From Methanocorpusculum sp. (lineage in GTDB: Archaea > Halobacteriota > Methanomicrobia > Methanomicrobiales > Methanocorpusculaceae), in NCBI RefSeq assembly GCF_030655665.1, contig NZ_JAUSPQ010000002.1, positions 1-37,284 on the forward strand: 37,284 bases of DNA, written 5' to 3'. Every line of letters starts with the position of its first letter. Position 1 is the first letter of the stretch. The notes below the pieces were generated by a model that was not told where the DNA came from, did not search any database, and saw only the letters and a list, made by a program, of their open reading frames with translations. Below, piece by piece: positions 24,136-32,118 of the stretch. The position numbers and the translations under genes were made by a program.

Positions 24136-25233
24136 ATGGAGGAGAAAGGATGCAAAAGGGAGGAGGTCATCTCCTTCTTATCCGGATATCGGGCAGAGGA
24201 TTTGCATCACGACCATATCCTCAGTTCGATGTGTACGATCCCGCACGAGATCGCGGTTTCCGTACATGAACTGTTTAGCGGCACGAACCTTGGCGACCCG
24301 GGACTTTTCCCAGGCACAACAAAAATCGAAGATCTGCTGGTACATTCGCTCGGCGAACTCATGCATCACCCGGGAGCCGGCGGATATGCGACCTCGGGCG
24401 GGACCGAATCGAACCTTCAGGCGATTCGTATCGCGAAAAAACTGAAGCCTGAAATCAGAAACCCCAACATCGTCGTTCCGGCATCCGCTCACTTTTCTTT
24501 CGATAAGACCTGCGATATGCTCGGACTTGAGATGCGGATCGCACCATACGGTGAAAATTACACTGTTGACTGCGACAAGATGGCGGAGCTTGTCGATAAA
24601 AATACCATATCGATCGCAGCGATCGCCGGCACGACCGAGTACGGTATGATCGATGACGTCGAGAGGATCGCAAAGATCGCCATCGAAAACGACCTCTTCT
24701 ATCATGTTGATGCAGCATTCGGCGGAATGGTCATCCCGTTCCTGCCAAACCCGGTACCATTCGACTTCGAAGTTCCGGGAGTCTCCTCGATCTCGCTCGA
24801 CCCGCACAAGATGGGTTTGAGTACGATACCCTGCGGATGTCTGCTCCTCCGGAAACCGGAACAGTTTGGAACGCTCAACGTAGATACGCCGTATCTGACC
24901 GTAAAAAAAGAGTGCACTCTTGCCGGGACCCGACCGGGAGCGGACGTTGCCGGCGCCTATGCCGTCATCAAACTCCTTGGAAGAGAAGGGTTCCGTGCGG
25001 TCGTAGCCGGCTGTATGGAAAACACCCGGCGTCTCGTCGAAGGGATGGAAACGTTTGGATATACACGTGCCGTCGATCCGGTCATGAACGTTGCGACGTT
25101 CGAAGCAGGACCGGTTCCAGAAGGATGGATCGTCTCGCACACCCGTGCAGGTCATCTCAGATTTGTCTTGATGCCCCACGTGACCCGCGATGTTATCGAA
25201 AACTTCCTTGCGGACGTCGCAAAAATCAACTAA
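24136..25233 (+). CDS. mfnA: L-tyrosine decarboxylase MfnA (methanofuran biosynthesis)
   Basis: This 365-residue PLP-dependent group II decarboxylase makes tyramine from tyrosine for the C1 carrier methanofuran. In some archaea MfnA can also act on aspartate for beta-alanine. PLP-binding features are TSGGTESNLQA at 87-97, HVDAAFGG at 190-197 and the Schiff-base Lys at about 225 in SLDPHKMGLST. The PGTTKIEDLLVH segment near the N-terminus is typical of the methanogen group. It starts 28 bases after the ppsA stop. There is no clear ribosome binding site before the ATG, but GGAGGA occurs within the first codons. An oligo-T run follows the stop. Confidence 0.93.
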   Translation: MEEKGCKREEVISFLSGYRAEDLHHDHILSSMCTIPHEIAVSVHELFSGTNLGDPGLFPGTTKIEDLLVHSLGELMHHPGAGGYATSGGTESNLQAIRIAKKLKPEIRNPNIVVPASAHFSFDKTCDMLGLEMRIAPYGENYTVDCDKMAELVDKNTISIAAIAGTTEYGMIDDVERIAKIAIENDLFYHVDAAFGGMVIPFLPNPVPFDFEVPGVSSISLDPHKMGLSTIPCGCLLLRKPEQFGTLNVDTPYLTVKKECTLAGTRPGADVAGAYAVIKLLGREGFRAVVAGCMENTRRLVEGMETFGYTRAVDPVMNVATFEAGPVPEGWIVSHTRAGHLRFVLMPHVTRDVIENFLADVAKIN

Positions 25234-25240
25234 TTTTTTT
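25234..25240. terminator. Oligo-T between convergent mfnA and the CxxCxxCC protein gene
   Basis: Seven T directly follow the mfnA TAA stop and overlap the stop of the convergent gene. This is a plausible plus-strand terminator. Confidence 0.45.
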
Positions 25241-25928
25241 ACACATCTTCTTTTACAAGATCCGATCCGTCCCAGATAAACACCGTCGCTTTCCCTGTTT
25301 TCAGAAATGCACGGACCCGGAGATCGTGATCTTTTCTCACGAACCGAACACCTTCGTCGGAAAACTTCTGCAGAACGGCTTTGTGGAAGGCGATCTCCTG
25401 TTCCAGAAATGCGATCTCATACGTGATCGTCTGCCGGGCAATCTCTGCACATTCCTGATCGGAGATCAGATGGTCATACTCCCCATGCTCGTCGAGACCG
25501 GATATCTGCCGCCAGTCGATCTTTCCCCGTTCATCAGGTTCCCGGTGAAGCATATACGGATAGACCCGGCAGATGGCAAACCGCTGATCATAGATTTTGC
25601 AGTGTTTGGTCTCATCCAGAAACACACAATCTCCATTCTCTTGTGTTTTGAGAGCATACCCCGACACATAGAAGTTCCCATACGGATCCGAGTAGGGAAA
25701 ATCAGGTGCGGGCATCAGTGACTCCGGTGAAAACGTTTTCAGACGGCGGGCATCTTCCGCGAGAAGAAACACATGACCGTTGAACGCTTTTGTGCAGCAT
25801 TTTCCGCAGCAGGTACAGGAAAACCCGATCTCTTTGATGATTCGCTCCAGGTCCTCTTTTGGATACTTTTTGAGAAGGACAAGTTCCTCCTCCAGCTCCT
25901 TTAGATTCTGCATCGGTGCTGCTGCCAT
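25239..25928 (-). CDS. YkgJ-family cysteine cluster protein (CxxCxxCC)
   Basis: This 229-residue protein has the cysteine cluster of the YkgJ family, probably a metal or Fe-S site: FSCTCCGKCC (C38, C40, C41, C44, C45) plus C101, C110 and C120 in CVFLDETKHC and FAICRVYPY. A helical leader of 35 residues precedes the cluster. The function of the family is uncertain; some members are annotated as Fe-S oxidoreductases or zinc-binding proteins. Its ATG abuts the stop of the ABC permease gene, with GGAG upstream, so it is the last gene of the GntR-ABC operon. Its role there is unclear. Confidence 0.85.
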   Translation of the reverse strand: MAAAPMQNLKELEEELVLLKKYPKEDLERIIKEIGFSCTCCGKCCTKAFNGHVFLLAEDARRLKTFSPESLMPAPDFPYSDPYGNFYVSGYALKTQENGDCVFLDETKHCKIYDQRFAICRVYPYMLHREPDERGKIDWRQISGLDEHGEYDHLISDQECAEIARQTITYEIAFLEQEIAFHKAVLQKFSDEGVRFVRKDHDLRVRAFLKTGKATVFIWDGSDLVKEDV

Positions 25929-26561
25929 TTAGAACTCCTTTTTCTCATAGAGCCTGACCGACACGAAGTACGAGGCGATGAATGCCGCAACCGAGACTAC
26001 TGCCGTGATCAGAATATAGATAAGGAGATTTCCGGTGAGCGATTCTCCAAAGAGCGCAAACCAGCCGACCAGAAGGATCCCGATGACGGCCATCAGAACA
26101 AACATCATATATCTGGCTTTTTCCGAACCGAATTTGTAGAGAAGTGGAAACAGGAGGGAGCCGTAAAATACACCAAGTGCACCGACGAGAACGATGAACC
26201 AGAACGGAGTTGCATTCGCCGGCATCAGATAATACGAAACACCGGCAATGATTCCCGAAATCAGAATCGAGACGCAGAAGAATATGATCGTCATCAGATA
26301 CTTGGACGTAACGATATCCTTTCTGGTAACCGGCATCGTTAAGGCATACCTGTCCCACTTCGCCATATCATCCATCGTGAGGGATGTCATTGGCAGAAGA
26401 GCGGCAAATATCATCAGCAGGAAGTAGACGGTCATGGTATTTCCCATCGGAATGAAGACTATCCCGAAGATAAGAAACATAAAGACCAGGGTCTTGGTCA
26501 TTGGCCGAAGGTTCAGCAGATCCTTCAGCATAAGTCCTGATAACCATGAAGATGTTTTCAT
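25929..26561 (-). CDS. ABC-2 type transporter permease
   Basis: This 210-residue membrane protein has six hydrophobic segments, from VFMFLIFGIVFIPMG to the last helix, ending in SVRLYEKKEF. The segment DDMAKWDRYALTMPVTRKDI is characteristic of the ABC2_membrane_5 group, which pairs with a YtrB-like ATPase. The open frame reaches 26675, but the ATG at 26559-26561 (MKTSSW) overlaps the ATPase stop as ATGA and has a GGGGGAAGG site upstream. The substrate is unknown. Bacterial relatives act in envelope stress or export. Confidence 0.87.
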   Translation of the reverse strand: MKTSSWLSGLMLKDLLNLRPMTKTLVFMFLIFGIVFIPMGNTMTVYFLLMIFAALLPMTSLTMDDMAKWDRYALTMPVTRKDIVTSKYLMTIIFFCVSILISGIIAGVSYYLMPANATPFWFIVLVGALGVFYGSLLFPLLYKFGSEKARYMMFVLMAVIGILLVGWFALFGESLTGNLLIYILITAVVSVAAFIASYFVSVRLYEKKEF

Positions 26562-27418
26562 ACTGCCTTCCCCCGTGCATAAAACACCATGACAGATTCG
26601 GTCGAAACCGGATCCACGATCATCTCCGGATGCCGAGCGATGAATCTCATCTTGTCTTTGATCAGGACCTCGCAACCAAACTGATTTGTCCGGTAGGTAA
26701 GGAAAGATGTTTTGTCAAGAGCATCGAACTCCTCGATACTGCATTTGAGAATGCCCATGTCGTCCAGTATCTCATCTTTTGACTTGGAAAGAACGATCTT
26801 TCCCTCATGAATGAAGGTGAGGTAATCGGCGATCTTATCGAGATCGCTCGTTATGTGCGAGGAGAGAAGGATCGAGTGTTCCTCGTCCTGAATAAACTCA
26901 AGGAAGATATCCAGGATCTCTTCACGGATGACCGGATCGAGTCCGCTAGTCGGTTCATCGAGGATCAGCAGATCCGGGTGATGGGAAAGGGCGGCGGCGA
27001 TCCCGAGTTTCATCTTCATTCCCCGGGAGTACTCTTTGATCTTTTTCTTTTCCGGAAGATCAAACTGTTTCAGATATCGGAGATAAAGGGGATCGTCCCA
27101 CGTCGAATAGATCTTTCCAAGGATCTTCGAAACATCACCTGCGGTGAGCGTGTCGTGAAAACTGCATTCATCGAAGACGACACCGATACGGTTCTTGATT
27201 TCCTTTTCATGCTCTGCAAAGTCAAGCCCAAACATTTTCACCGAACCGCTGGATTTTTTCGCGATCCCGAGCATGGTCTTTATCGTTGTGGTTTTTCCTG
27301 CTCCGTTTTCCCCGATAAAACCCATGATGCTTCCTTTCGGAAGACAAAATGAAACGTTTTTGAGGGAAAAATCCGGATATTCCTTACATAATTCATGTAC
27401 ACAAATTGCGTCAGACAT
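26558..27418 (-). CDS. ABC transporter ATP-binding protein
   Basis: This 286-residue ATPase subunit has Walker A GENGAGKT at 36-43, the signature SRGMKMKLG at 131-139, Walker B LLILDEP at 150-156 and the H-loop His188 in LLSSHITSDL. The C-terminal 65 residues after the ATPase core are typical of YtrB-like exporters. The gene lies between the GntR regulator (two-base gap) and the permease (four-base overlap). This is the standard order of ytr-type ABC export operons. Confidence 0.93.
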   Translation of the reverse strand: MSDAICVHELCKEYPDFSLKNVSFCLPKGSIMGFIGENGAGKTTTIKTMLGIAKKSSGSVKMFGLDFAEHEKEIKNRIGVVFDECSFHDTLTAGDVSKILGKIYSTWDDPLYLRYLKQFDLPEKKKIKEYSRGMKMKLGIAAALSHHPDLLILDEPTSGLDPVIREEILDIFLEFIQDEEHSILLSSHITSDLDKIADYLTFIHEGKIVLSKSKDEILDDMGILKCSIEEFDALDKTSFLTYRTNQFGCEVLIKDKMRFIARHPEMIVDPVSTESVMVFYARGKAV

Positions 27419-27420
27419 TG

Positions 27421-27795
27421 TTATTCTCCATTATAGATGATCTCAAGCATTTCCATAAGTTCCAGTTTACTGATGCCGAAACTTTTCGCCGTATCGACGG
27501 CCTTTTGCAGATGTTCTTCTGCAAAGCGCAGCTGTTGTTCTCTGATCAGCTCGGTATTTTTACCGGCGACAAAACTTCCTTTTCCGGGAACGGTCTCGAT
27601 GAACCCGTCACGTTCCAGATCGGTGTATGCCCGTTTCGTGGTGATCACGCTGATCCTCAGCTCTTTTGCAAGAAGACGCATGCTTGGAAGCGGCGACTCC
27701 GGCAGAAGCTCCCCGCTGATGATCATAGACCTGATCTGCGTTGTTATCTGCTCATAGATCGGCTTTTCACTCGCATTGCTGATAAGGATCTTCAC
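27421..27795 (-). CDS. GntR-family transcriptional regulator (YtrA-like)
   Basis: This 124-residue regulator has a GntR winged helix at about 10-78 (PIYEQITTQIRSMIISGEL, SMRLLAKELRISVITTKRAY, FIETVPGKGSFVA) and a short helical C-terminal dimerisation tail without a large effector domain. That is the YtrA type, usually a repressor of its own ABC operon. Translation probably starts at GTG 27793-27795, with AGGT upstream. A perfect palindrome lies at 27812-27838, the expected operator position. Confidence 0.92.
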   Translation of the reverse strand: MKILISNASEKPIYEQITTQIRSMIISGELLPESPLPSMRLLAKELRISVITTKRAYTDLERDGFIETVPGKGSFVAGKNTELIREQQLRFAEEHLQKAVDTAKSFGISKLELMEMLEIIYNGE

Positions 27796-27811
27796 CTTTT
27801 CATACCTGTTC

Positions 27812-27838
27812 TAATGTGTATAACGTATATACACATTA
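27812..27838. promoter_or_regulatory. Palindromic operator of the GntR-ABC operon
   Basis: Perfect 11-base arms taatgtgtata and tatacacatta are separated by acgta. The palindrome lies 16 bases upstream of the regulator's start codon and contains TATA-like sequence, so binding would block transcription. YtrA-type regulators usually bind such sites in their own promoters. Confidence 0.7.
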
Positions 27839-27864
27839 AGCTTTTGAACAGCTGAGAAACCTGA

Positions 27865-27886
27865 CAGGGAGATTGACCTCTCCCTG
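27865..27886. repeat. Hairpin between the GntR promoter and aIF1A
   Basis: Perfect 8-base arms cagggaga (27865-27872) and tctccctg (27879-27886) surround a six-base loop. It lies in the 237-base gap between divergent genes and has no T run beside it. Its role is unknown. Confidence 0.4.
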
Positions 27887-28032
27887 CCGAATAACGGATA
27901 TATTGTAGTTCGTGCGCAGGTCAGAAAATAAAACCCGTCTCCATTTTTCCTCTGTCGGCTGGAGATGGTCCGAGTCCGGAGTGTTTATCAAGTTTCAAAC
28001 CCTATAATAATGCATCATAGGGGAAGTATGAC

Positions 28033-28350
28033 TTGGGAAGAATAGAGAACGCTAATCAAACCGTCTCAGATGACGGAAGTATTGTTCGCGTCAAACTGCC
28101 GAACAAACGAATAAAAGAACAATTTGCACAGGCAGAACTGATGCTTGGATCAAACCACATCAGAGTACGATGCTCAGACGGCGTGACGCGCTTAGGGCGG
28201 ATCAAAGGAAAGATCAAGAAACGAGTTTGGATTCGTGAAGGCGATATTCTTATCGTTGTTCCTTGGGATTTCCAAGATGAGAAGTGTGATATCATTTATC
28301 GATACACAACTCCCCAGGTAGACTGGCTTCGCGGCCACAAATATCTCTAA
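28033..28350 (+). CDS. eif1A: Translation initiation factor aIF1A
   Basis: This 105-residue OB-fold protein has the aIF1A core: MLGSNHIRVRCSDGVTRLGR, then IKGKIKKRVWIREGDILIV and PWDFQDEKCDIIYRY, with the typical ending VDWLRGHKYL. It binds the A site of the small subunit during initiation. The reading frame can only begin at TTG 28033, because an in-frame stop lies at 28018-28020 and no ATG or GTG intervenes. A TATA-like tataataat lies about 30 bases upstream. The N-terminal tail is shorter than in many archaeal homologues. Confidence 0.94.
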   Translation: MGRIENANQTVSDDGSIVRVKLPNKRIKEQFAQAELMLGSNHIRVRCSDGVTRLGRIKGKIKKRVWIREGDILIVVPWDFQDEKCDIIYRYTTPQVDWLRGHKYL

Positions 28351-28361
28351 CATTTTTTATT

Positions 28362-28808
28362 ATGACAGACATTCCAGATTTTGATATGATAGCAAAAGCC
28401 CACGGGCATACCTGTCCGGGTATTGCGCTGGGTTATAAGATTGCCGTAGTTGCTGCAAAATGGTCAGGAACTGAGACAAACATCAAAGTGCTGTCCCATT
28501 CGACACGCTGTCCGCTTGATGCCCTCAAACAGACATTCGATTTACGGACTCACCCTGAGCGGCTCATCGTTGAGGATACGAATACCGTCAGCTTTGTTCT
28601 GGAAAAACCGGATGGGAGCAAACTGTTCATTGACGAGATTCCGGGAACAAAAGTCACCAGCGACGAGCTACACACGTTAAAAGGAAAAATCTCAGCAAAA
28701 ACCGCGACTGAAGAAGAGATCAAACGGCATACTGAGATCCAGAACGAGTTACTCCAGGTCATGCTGAACACACCGGATGAAAAACTGTTCACCATCCGGG
28801 AAGAGTAA
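28362..28808 (+). CDS. FmdE-family protein (short form)
   Basis: This 148-residue protein of the FmdE family is named after a polypeptide that co-purifies with molybdenum formylmethanofuran dehydrogenase. The metal-binding motif is H14-x-H16-x-C18 in AHGHTCPGIALGYK, followed by the RCPLDALKQTF segment. It ends without the C-terminal zinc ribbon that many FmdE proteins carry. No other fmd or fwd genes are near, and it follows aIF1A by 11 bases, so it may be a stand-alone metal-binding protein. There is no obvious Shine-Dalgarno site before the ATG. Confidence 0.85.
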   Translation: MTDIPDFDMIAKAHGHTCPGIALGYKIAVVAAKWSGTETNIKVLSHSTRCPLDALKQTFDLRTHPERLIVEDTNTVSFVLEKPDGSKLFIDEIPGTKVTSDELHTLKGKISAKTATEEEIKRHTEIQNELLQVMLNTPDEKLFTIREE

Positions 28809-28823
28809 AAGAGAGATTACTCT
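28802..28823. terminator. Hairpin overlapping the stops of two convergent genes
   Basis: Seven-base arms agagtaa (28802-28808) and ttactct (28817-28823) overlap the stop codons of the FmdE-like gene and of the convergent TPR gene. It may serve as a bidirectional 3' end structure. Confidence 0.35.
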
Positions 28824-30970
28824 CTGTATCTGAGAACATCTGCAACAGATGTTACATCCCAAGCCTCTTTTTTAAAGCCTGATGACGATATTTCCGAGTA
28901 AATGGCGGCTGCCGCCGCAAGCCCGGTGTTGCCGCTGAGAGCAAAGAGTCGGTCTGCCGTTTCATCCACCGGATGTGCGATTACTGCTTGAACGGCTTCA
29001 CGCATCTCCTGATATGCGGTATTGACCGGATGTTGTCTGACAGCGTTTTCGAGTGCTGCCTGGGCCTCAGGATATTTGGATTGACAGATACAGGATCTCG
29101 CAAAACCTGCCCATGCTGCCGGGAACCGTTCGTTCATCTTTAATGCAGAGAGATAGGCTTCCGACGAAGCGTCATAATTGCCGGTTTCATACTCCAGCCA
29201 CCCGAGTTCAGAATGGACGCGGGCACGAACGGTATTGGACGGGTTGGCACGGAGAGCCAGACGGAACATCTGGCGGGCTTCGTCAGGCATGCCAAGCGAC
29301 ATATAGCATGCAGCGATACCGGAACAGACGAGGGATTTTTCATCATCACGGGTCGATCGATCGGTGAGGATATCACAGACAAGCACACGGTCTTCGTGGG
29401 GAAGCATCATCAGAACCGGGCTGATGACAGACTGGATGTCACCCCCGGTTTTCCAGGCATTTGTGACCGCCGGGTTAAGTTCACGTGCCACAAGATGCGG
29501 AGGATCGCCTCCCATCACCATTACCACAGCTTTTTCTGCAGACGTAGAAGCATACTCTTTTGCTTCGGCGTACAGACCTGCAGCGACTGCTGCCCGGTAT
29601 TTTTTTCCGGAAGAGTTGATACCGCTTATCGAATCAGACCGATTATACCAGAACATAGCACAGACGGGATCGAATCCGAAATAGGCGGCATCCCCTCTTG
29701 CGGTCAGCATTTCTGCCTGTTCACGGACATCCTTTGCCCGGAGGAGGGAATCATCAGGTTTTCCGTCGACATCGAGAGACTCGTTCATCTCAGAGATCCG
29801 GGACATTGTCCGGGAAAAGAGCGGTTCCTCTGCACCTTCTTCGCCGATGATCCGTTCAAGGTAGGCATACTCATCCAGATAATTATATTTTTTTCTGGCA
29901 GACGAAGCGAGATCAAAGTAGAGCCTGACACGGTCAGCCGAAGGGAGTTCCTCCGCGATCGATGCGATACGAATATAATAATCCCGCATATCCTCTCCCA
30001 GATCTTCGCCGACTTCGCAGAGATTTTTCAAACCGACCGCGGTCTGATACGGGCCTTCGTTTCTCGCGAGAAGGAAGGCGCTTTTGTATGCCTCAAAGGC
30101 ATAATCAACGTCTCCGAACTCGGACAGGATGGCTCCCATCAGTTCAAACGCGGGTTTTTCTACCGGGGTCTGCGGGAAAGCAAGTGTGATGTTTGCATAC
30201 AGGTCGAGAGCTGCATCATGATTTCCTGAAGCATACAGCCAGTTTGCTGTGGACAATACAGGACCCGGTGTATCAAGGGTCAGAAGCGGGGCAGCAAACT
30301 TTGCCCATTCGTCAGGGGTCGTCCGGGGCATATTCAGCCAGATGATCTTCTCTTCACGAGTGAGTGTGGAGAACCAGTCCCCGGCAACGCAGATGATGAT
30401 ATCATAGATGATCTCGGGAGGCAGAGTTTCCGCACCGCCGAGTACTGCAGCATATTCGTCAAGAGGAAAGGAATGCCAGAACGGGCGGCGGCCGACACCG
30501 AAATAGATATCAGGATTCTCGATCTCTTCCACGGTCAGCCGGCGACTTTTGAGCTGCCACCAGCTCTCCGGGTACGGGCTTCCTGATGCAGAGACGATTT
30601 CTGCAGCCATATTCGTCCCGGATATCTGCGAACGGAGTAGAGCAGCTAAAGCGGTTTTTCTCTTGACATCGGCATTCTTTACCGCAGAATCATATGCTGA
30701 TTTCAGCCATTCGGCAAGCGGGAGAGGAGTATACGCTTCGCCGGAAACTTCTTTGAAAAGATCGAGGAGGAGAGATCTATCTGATTCGTGTCCGAGAATT
30801 GATGAAAGTACCCTTGCATGAAATCCGCCGTCAACACTCATTCGGTGAAGAAAAAGATTGGACAAAACGATTTCTTCATGACCCGCTTCCTTTGCCTCTG
30901 CATCACCGGCAAACATGGTCAGATAGTCGCAGAAGTACTGCTGTGTTAGGTTCCCCTCACGGACACGCAT
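28817..30970 (-). CDS. Large TPR-repeat protein of unknown function
   Basis: This 717-residue soluble protein has no signal peptide. The C-terminal third holds clear tetratricopeptide repeats, for example YMSLGMPDEARQMFRLALRA, ELGWLEYETGNYDASSEAYL and FARSCICQSKYPEAQAALEN. Further helical, TPR-like units occur in the middle (WLYASGNHDAALDLYANITL, SEFGDVDYAFEAYKSA). The first 240 residues are helical without a known motif. It is probably a protein-protein interaction scaffold. It stands alone between aIF1A-fmdE and mtr and has no Shine-Dalgarno site, so its mRNA may be leaderless. I do not recognise a specific family. Confidence 0.82.
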   Translation of the reverse strand: MRVREGNLTQQYFCDYLTMFAGDAEAKEAGHEEIVLSNLFLHRMSVDGGFHARVLSSILGHESDRSLLLDLFKEVSGEAYTPLPLAEWLKSAYDSAVKNADVKRKTALAALLRSQISGTNMAAEIVSASGSPYPESWWQLKSRRLTVEEIENPDIYFGVGRRPFWHSFPLDEYAAVLGGAETLPPEIIYDIIICVAGDWFSTLTREEKIIWLNMPRTTPDEWAKFAAPLLTLDTPGPVLSTANWLYASGNHDAALDLYANITLAFPQTPVEKPAFELMGAILSEFGDVDYAFEAYKSAFLLARNEGPYQTAVGLKNLCEVGEDLGEDMRDYYIRIASIAEELPSADRVRLYFDLASSARKKYNYLDEYAYLERIIGEEGAEEPLFSRTMSRISEMNESLDVDGKPDDSLLRAKDVREQAEMLTARGDAAYFGFDPVCAMFWYNRSDSISGINSSGKKYRAAVAAGLYAEAKEYASTSAEKAVVMVMGGDPPHLVARELNPAVTNAWKTGGDIQSVISPVLMMLPHEDRVLVCDILTDRSTRDDEKSLVCSGIAACYMSLGMPDEARQMFRLALRANPSNTVRARVHSELGWLEYETGNYDASSEAYLSALKMNERFPAAWAGFARSCICQSKYPEAQAALENAVRQHPVNTAYQEMREAVQAVIAHPVDETADRLFALSGNTGLAAAAAIYSEISSSGFKKEAWDVTSVADVLRYRE

Positions 30971-31042
30971 AATTACCAGTGTTTAGTTGTCAGTCTATGT
31001 ATTTCTTCTGATGTGAAAAGGGACTGACTGGGAAAACAGTGT

Positions 31043-31073
31043 AAAAAAGGTCGAAGGGAGAGATCCCCCCTTC
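31043..31073 (-). terminator. Intrinsic terminator of the mtr operon
   Basis: On the minus strand a gaaggg/cccttc stem (31068-31073 and 31053-31058) is followed within a few bases by six T (31043-31048). It starts 12 bases past the mtrH stop. Confidence 0.6.
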
Positions 31074-31085
31074 TCCATTTTTAAT

Positions 31086-32105
31086 TTAAACGAGTTTGGA
31101 GATCGGACCGTCTTCGACGCCGATCGTTCCACCGAAGTCTCTGAAGGCTTCGGCAAGGACAATGTCCGAGAACGCAGTTGCGGTCGCGGCACCTTCCATG
31201 TTCTCGATTGGGCCGTACATGATTAAGTCTGCACCAAGGGTCATTGCCATAATGTTACAGCCGATATCCGGTGAAGACCATGCAGCCTGACGTACTCCTT
31301 CGATACCTCCGTAGTGGTGGTGGAACATCTGTTCTGCAAGGAGTGGTTTGTCTGCATACTGCTCGTGGATGTTCTTTCTCCAGCGTTTCAGCCAGGTCCA
31401 GGAAACAGTCATGTTGTGGTATGCACCACCGGTTGGCAGACCGTGGATCGCCTTGCATGCAAGGATCTCACGGTAGGAACCAAAGGAGCCGAGACCGAGC
31501 GGGGTTGCTGCAGTGTCGAGAATCGGGCGGGTGATACCGCATTCTTCTGCGATCTGAATCATACCTTTTGCCTGACCTGCAACACCACCATCGACGAGTG
31601 CTTTCTCACGTCCAACAACGGATGAGTCACCTGGGTTAAATGCCAGAACGATTGCGGAGTTCACATCGGACTCTGCAAGTGCCTGAATATTTTCCGGCAG
31701 GATCGAACCATTGATAGAGTTGTAGATTGCACGGTCTGCAAGACCAACTTCCGTAACGTATTTCGTTGCGTGGACAAGTGCTTTCGGAGCAGAGGAGTCC
31801 ATCAGGAATGCGGTCTTGTTGTCGATACTGTCGAACCAGGAGAAATACGACTCAAATGCCTCAGCGTGTTCTGCGAGGATCTGGAGGAAGTACTTGTTAC
31901 CGGTAATGTCAGAAAGTTCCTGACAGCGGTTCCAGAGTGCTTCTGCTTTTGGTTTGTCGATTTCACCGGTGTGATCGTTTAAAACGATCTCGTGTTTGTT
32001 GTAGAAGATGGATGGTGAAAGCACACGTGGATACTCTCCGGGCTGTCCACCAATCTTCGTTCCATTAAAGTCAAAGACCTGCTGTTCTTTTTCAAACTTG
32101 AACAT
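31086..32105 (-). CDS. mtrH: Tetrahydromethanopterin S-methyltransferase subunit H
   Basis: MtrH (339 residues) is the peripheral catalytic subunit that transfers the methyl group from methyl-tetrahydromethanopterin to the Co(I) corrinoid of MtrA. The N-terminus FKFEKEQQVFDFNGTKIGGQ, followed by GEYPRVL, and the AIYNSINGSI barrel motif are typical. No TM helix is present. It is the last gene of the operon, as in other methanogens. The ATG is preceded by GAGGTG. The gap to the A'G fusion gene upstream is 13 bases. Confidence 0.96.
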   Translation of the reverse strand: MFKFEKEQQVFDFNGTKIGGQPGEYPRVLSPSIFYNKHEIVLNDHTGEIDKPKAEALWNRCQELSDITGNKYFLQILAEHAEAFESYFSWFDSIDNKTAFLMDSSAPKALVHATKYVTEVGLADRAIYNSINGSILPENIQALAESDVNSAIVLAFNPGDSSVVGREKALVDGGVAGQAKGMIQIAEECGITRPILDTAATPLGLGSFGSYREILACKAIHGLPTGGAYHNMTVSWTWLKRWRKNIHEQYADKPLLAEQMFHHHYGGIEGVRQAAWSSPDIGCNIMAMTLGADLIMYGPIENMEGAATATAFSDIVLAEAFRDFGGTIGVEDGPISKLV

Positions 32106-32118
32106 ATTGGCACCTCAA

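Noticed and set aside
24178..25179. 333-codon open frame antisense to mfnA
   Set aside because: It is a shadow of a well-supported PLP decarboxylase, with no motif of its own.
29213..30229. 338-codon open frame on the plus strand
   Set aside because: It lies wholly antisense to the TPR gene, whose repeats are clear. The translated product has no recognisable domain and unnatural composition.
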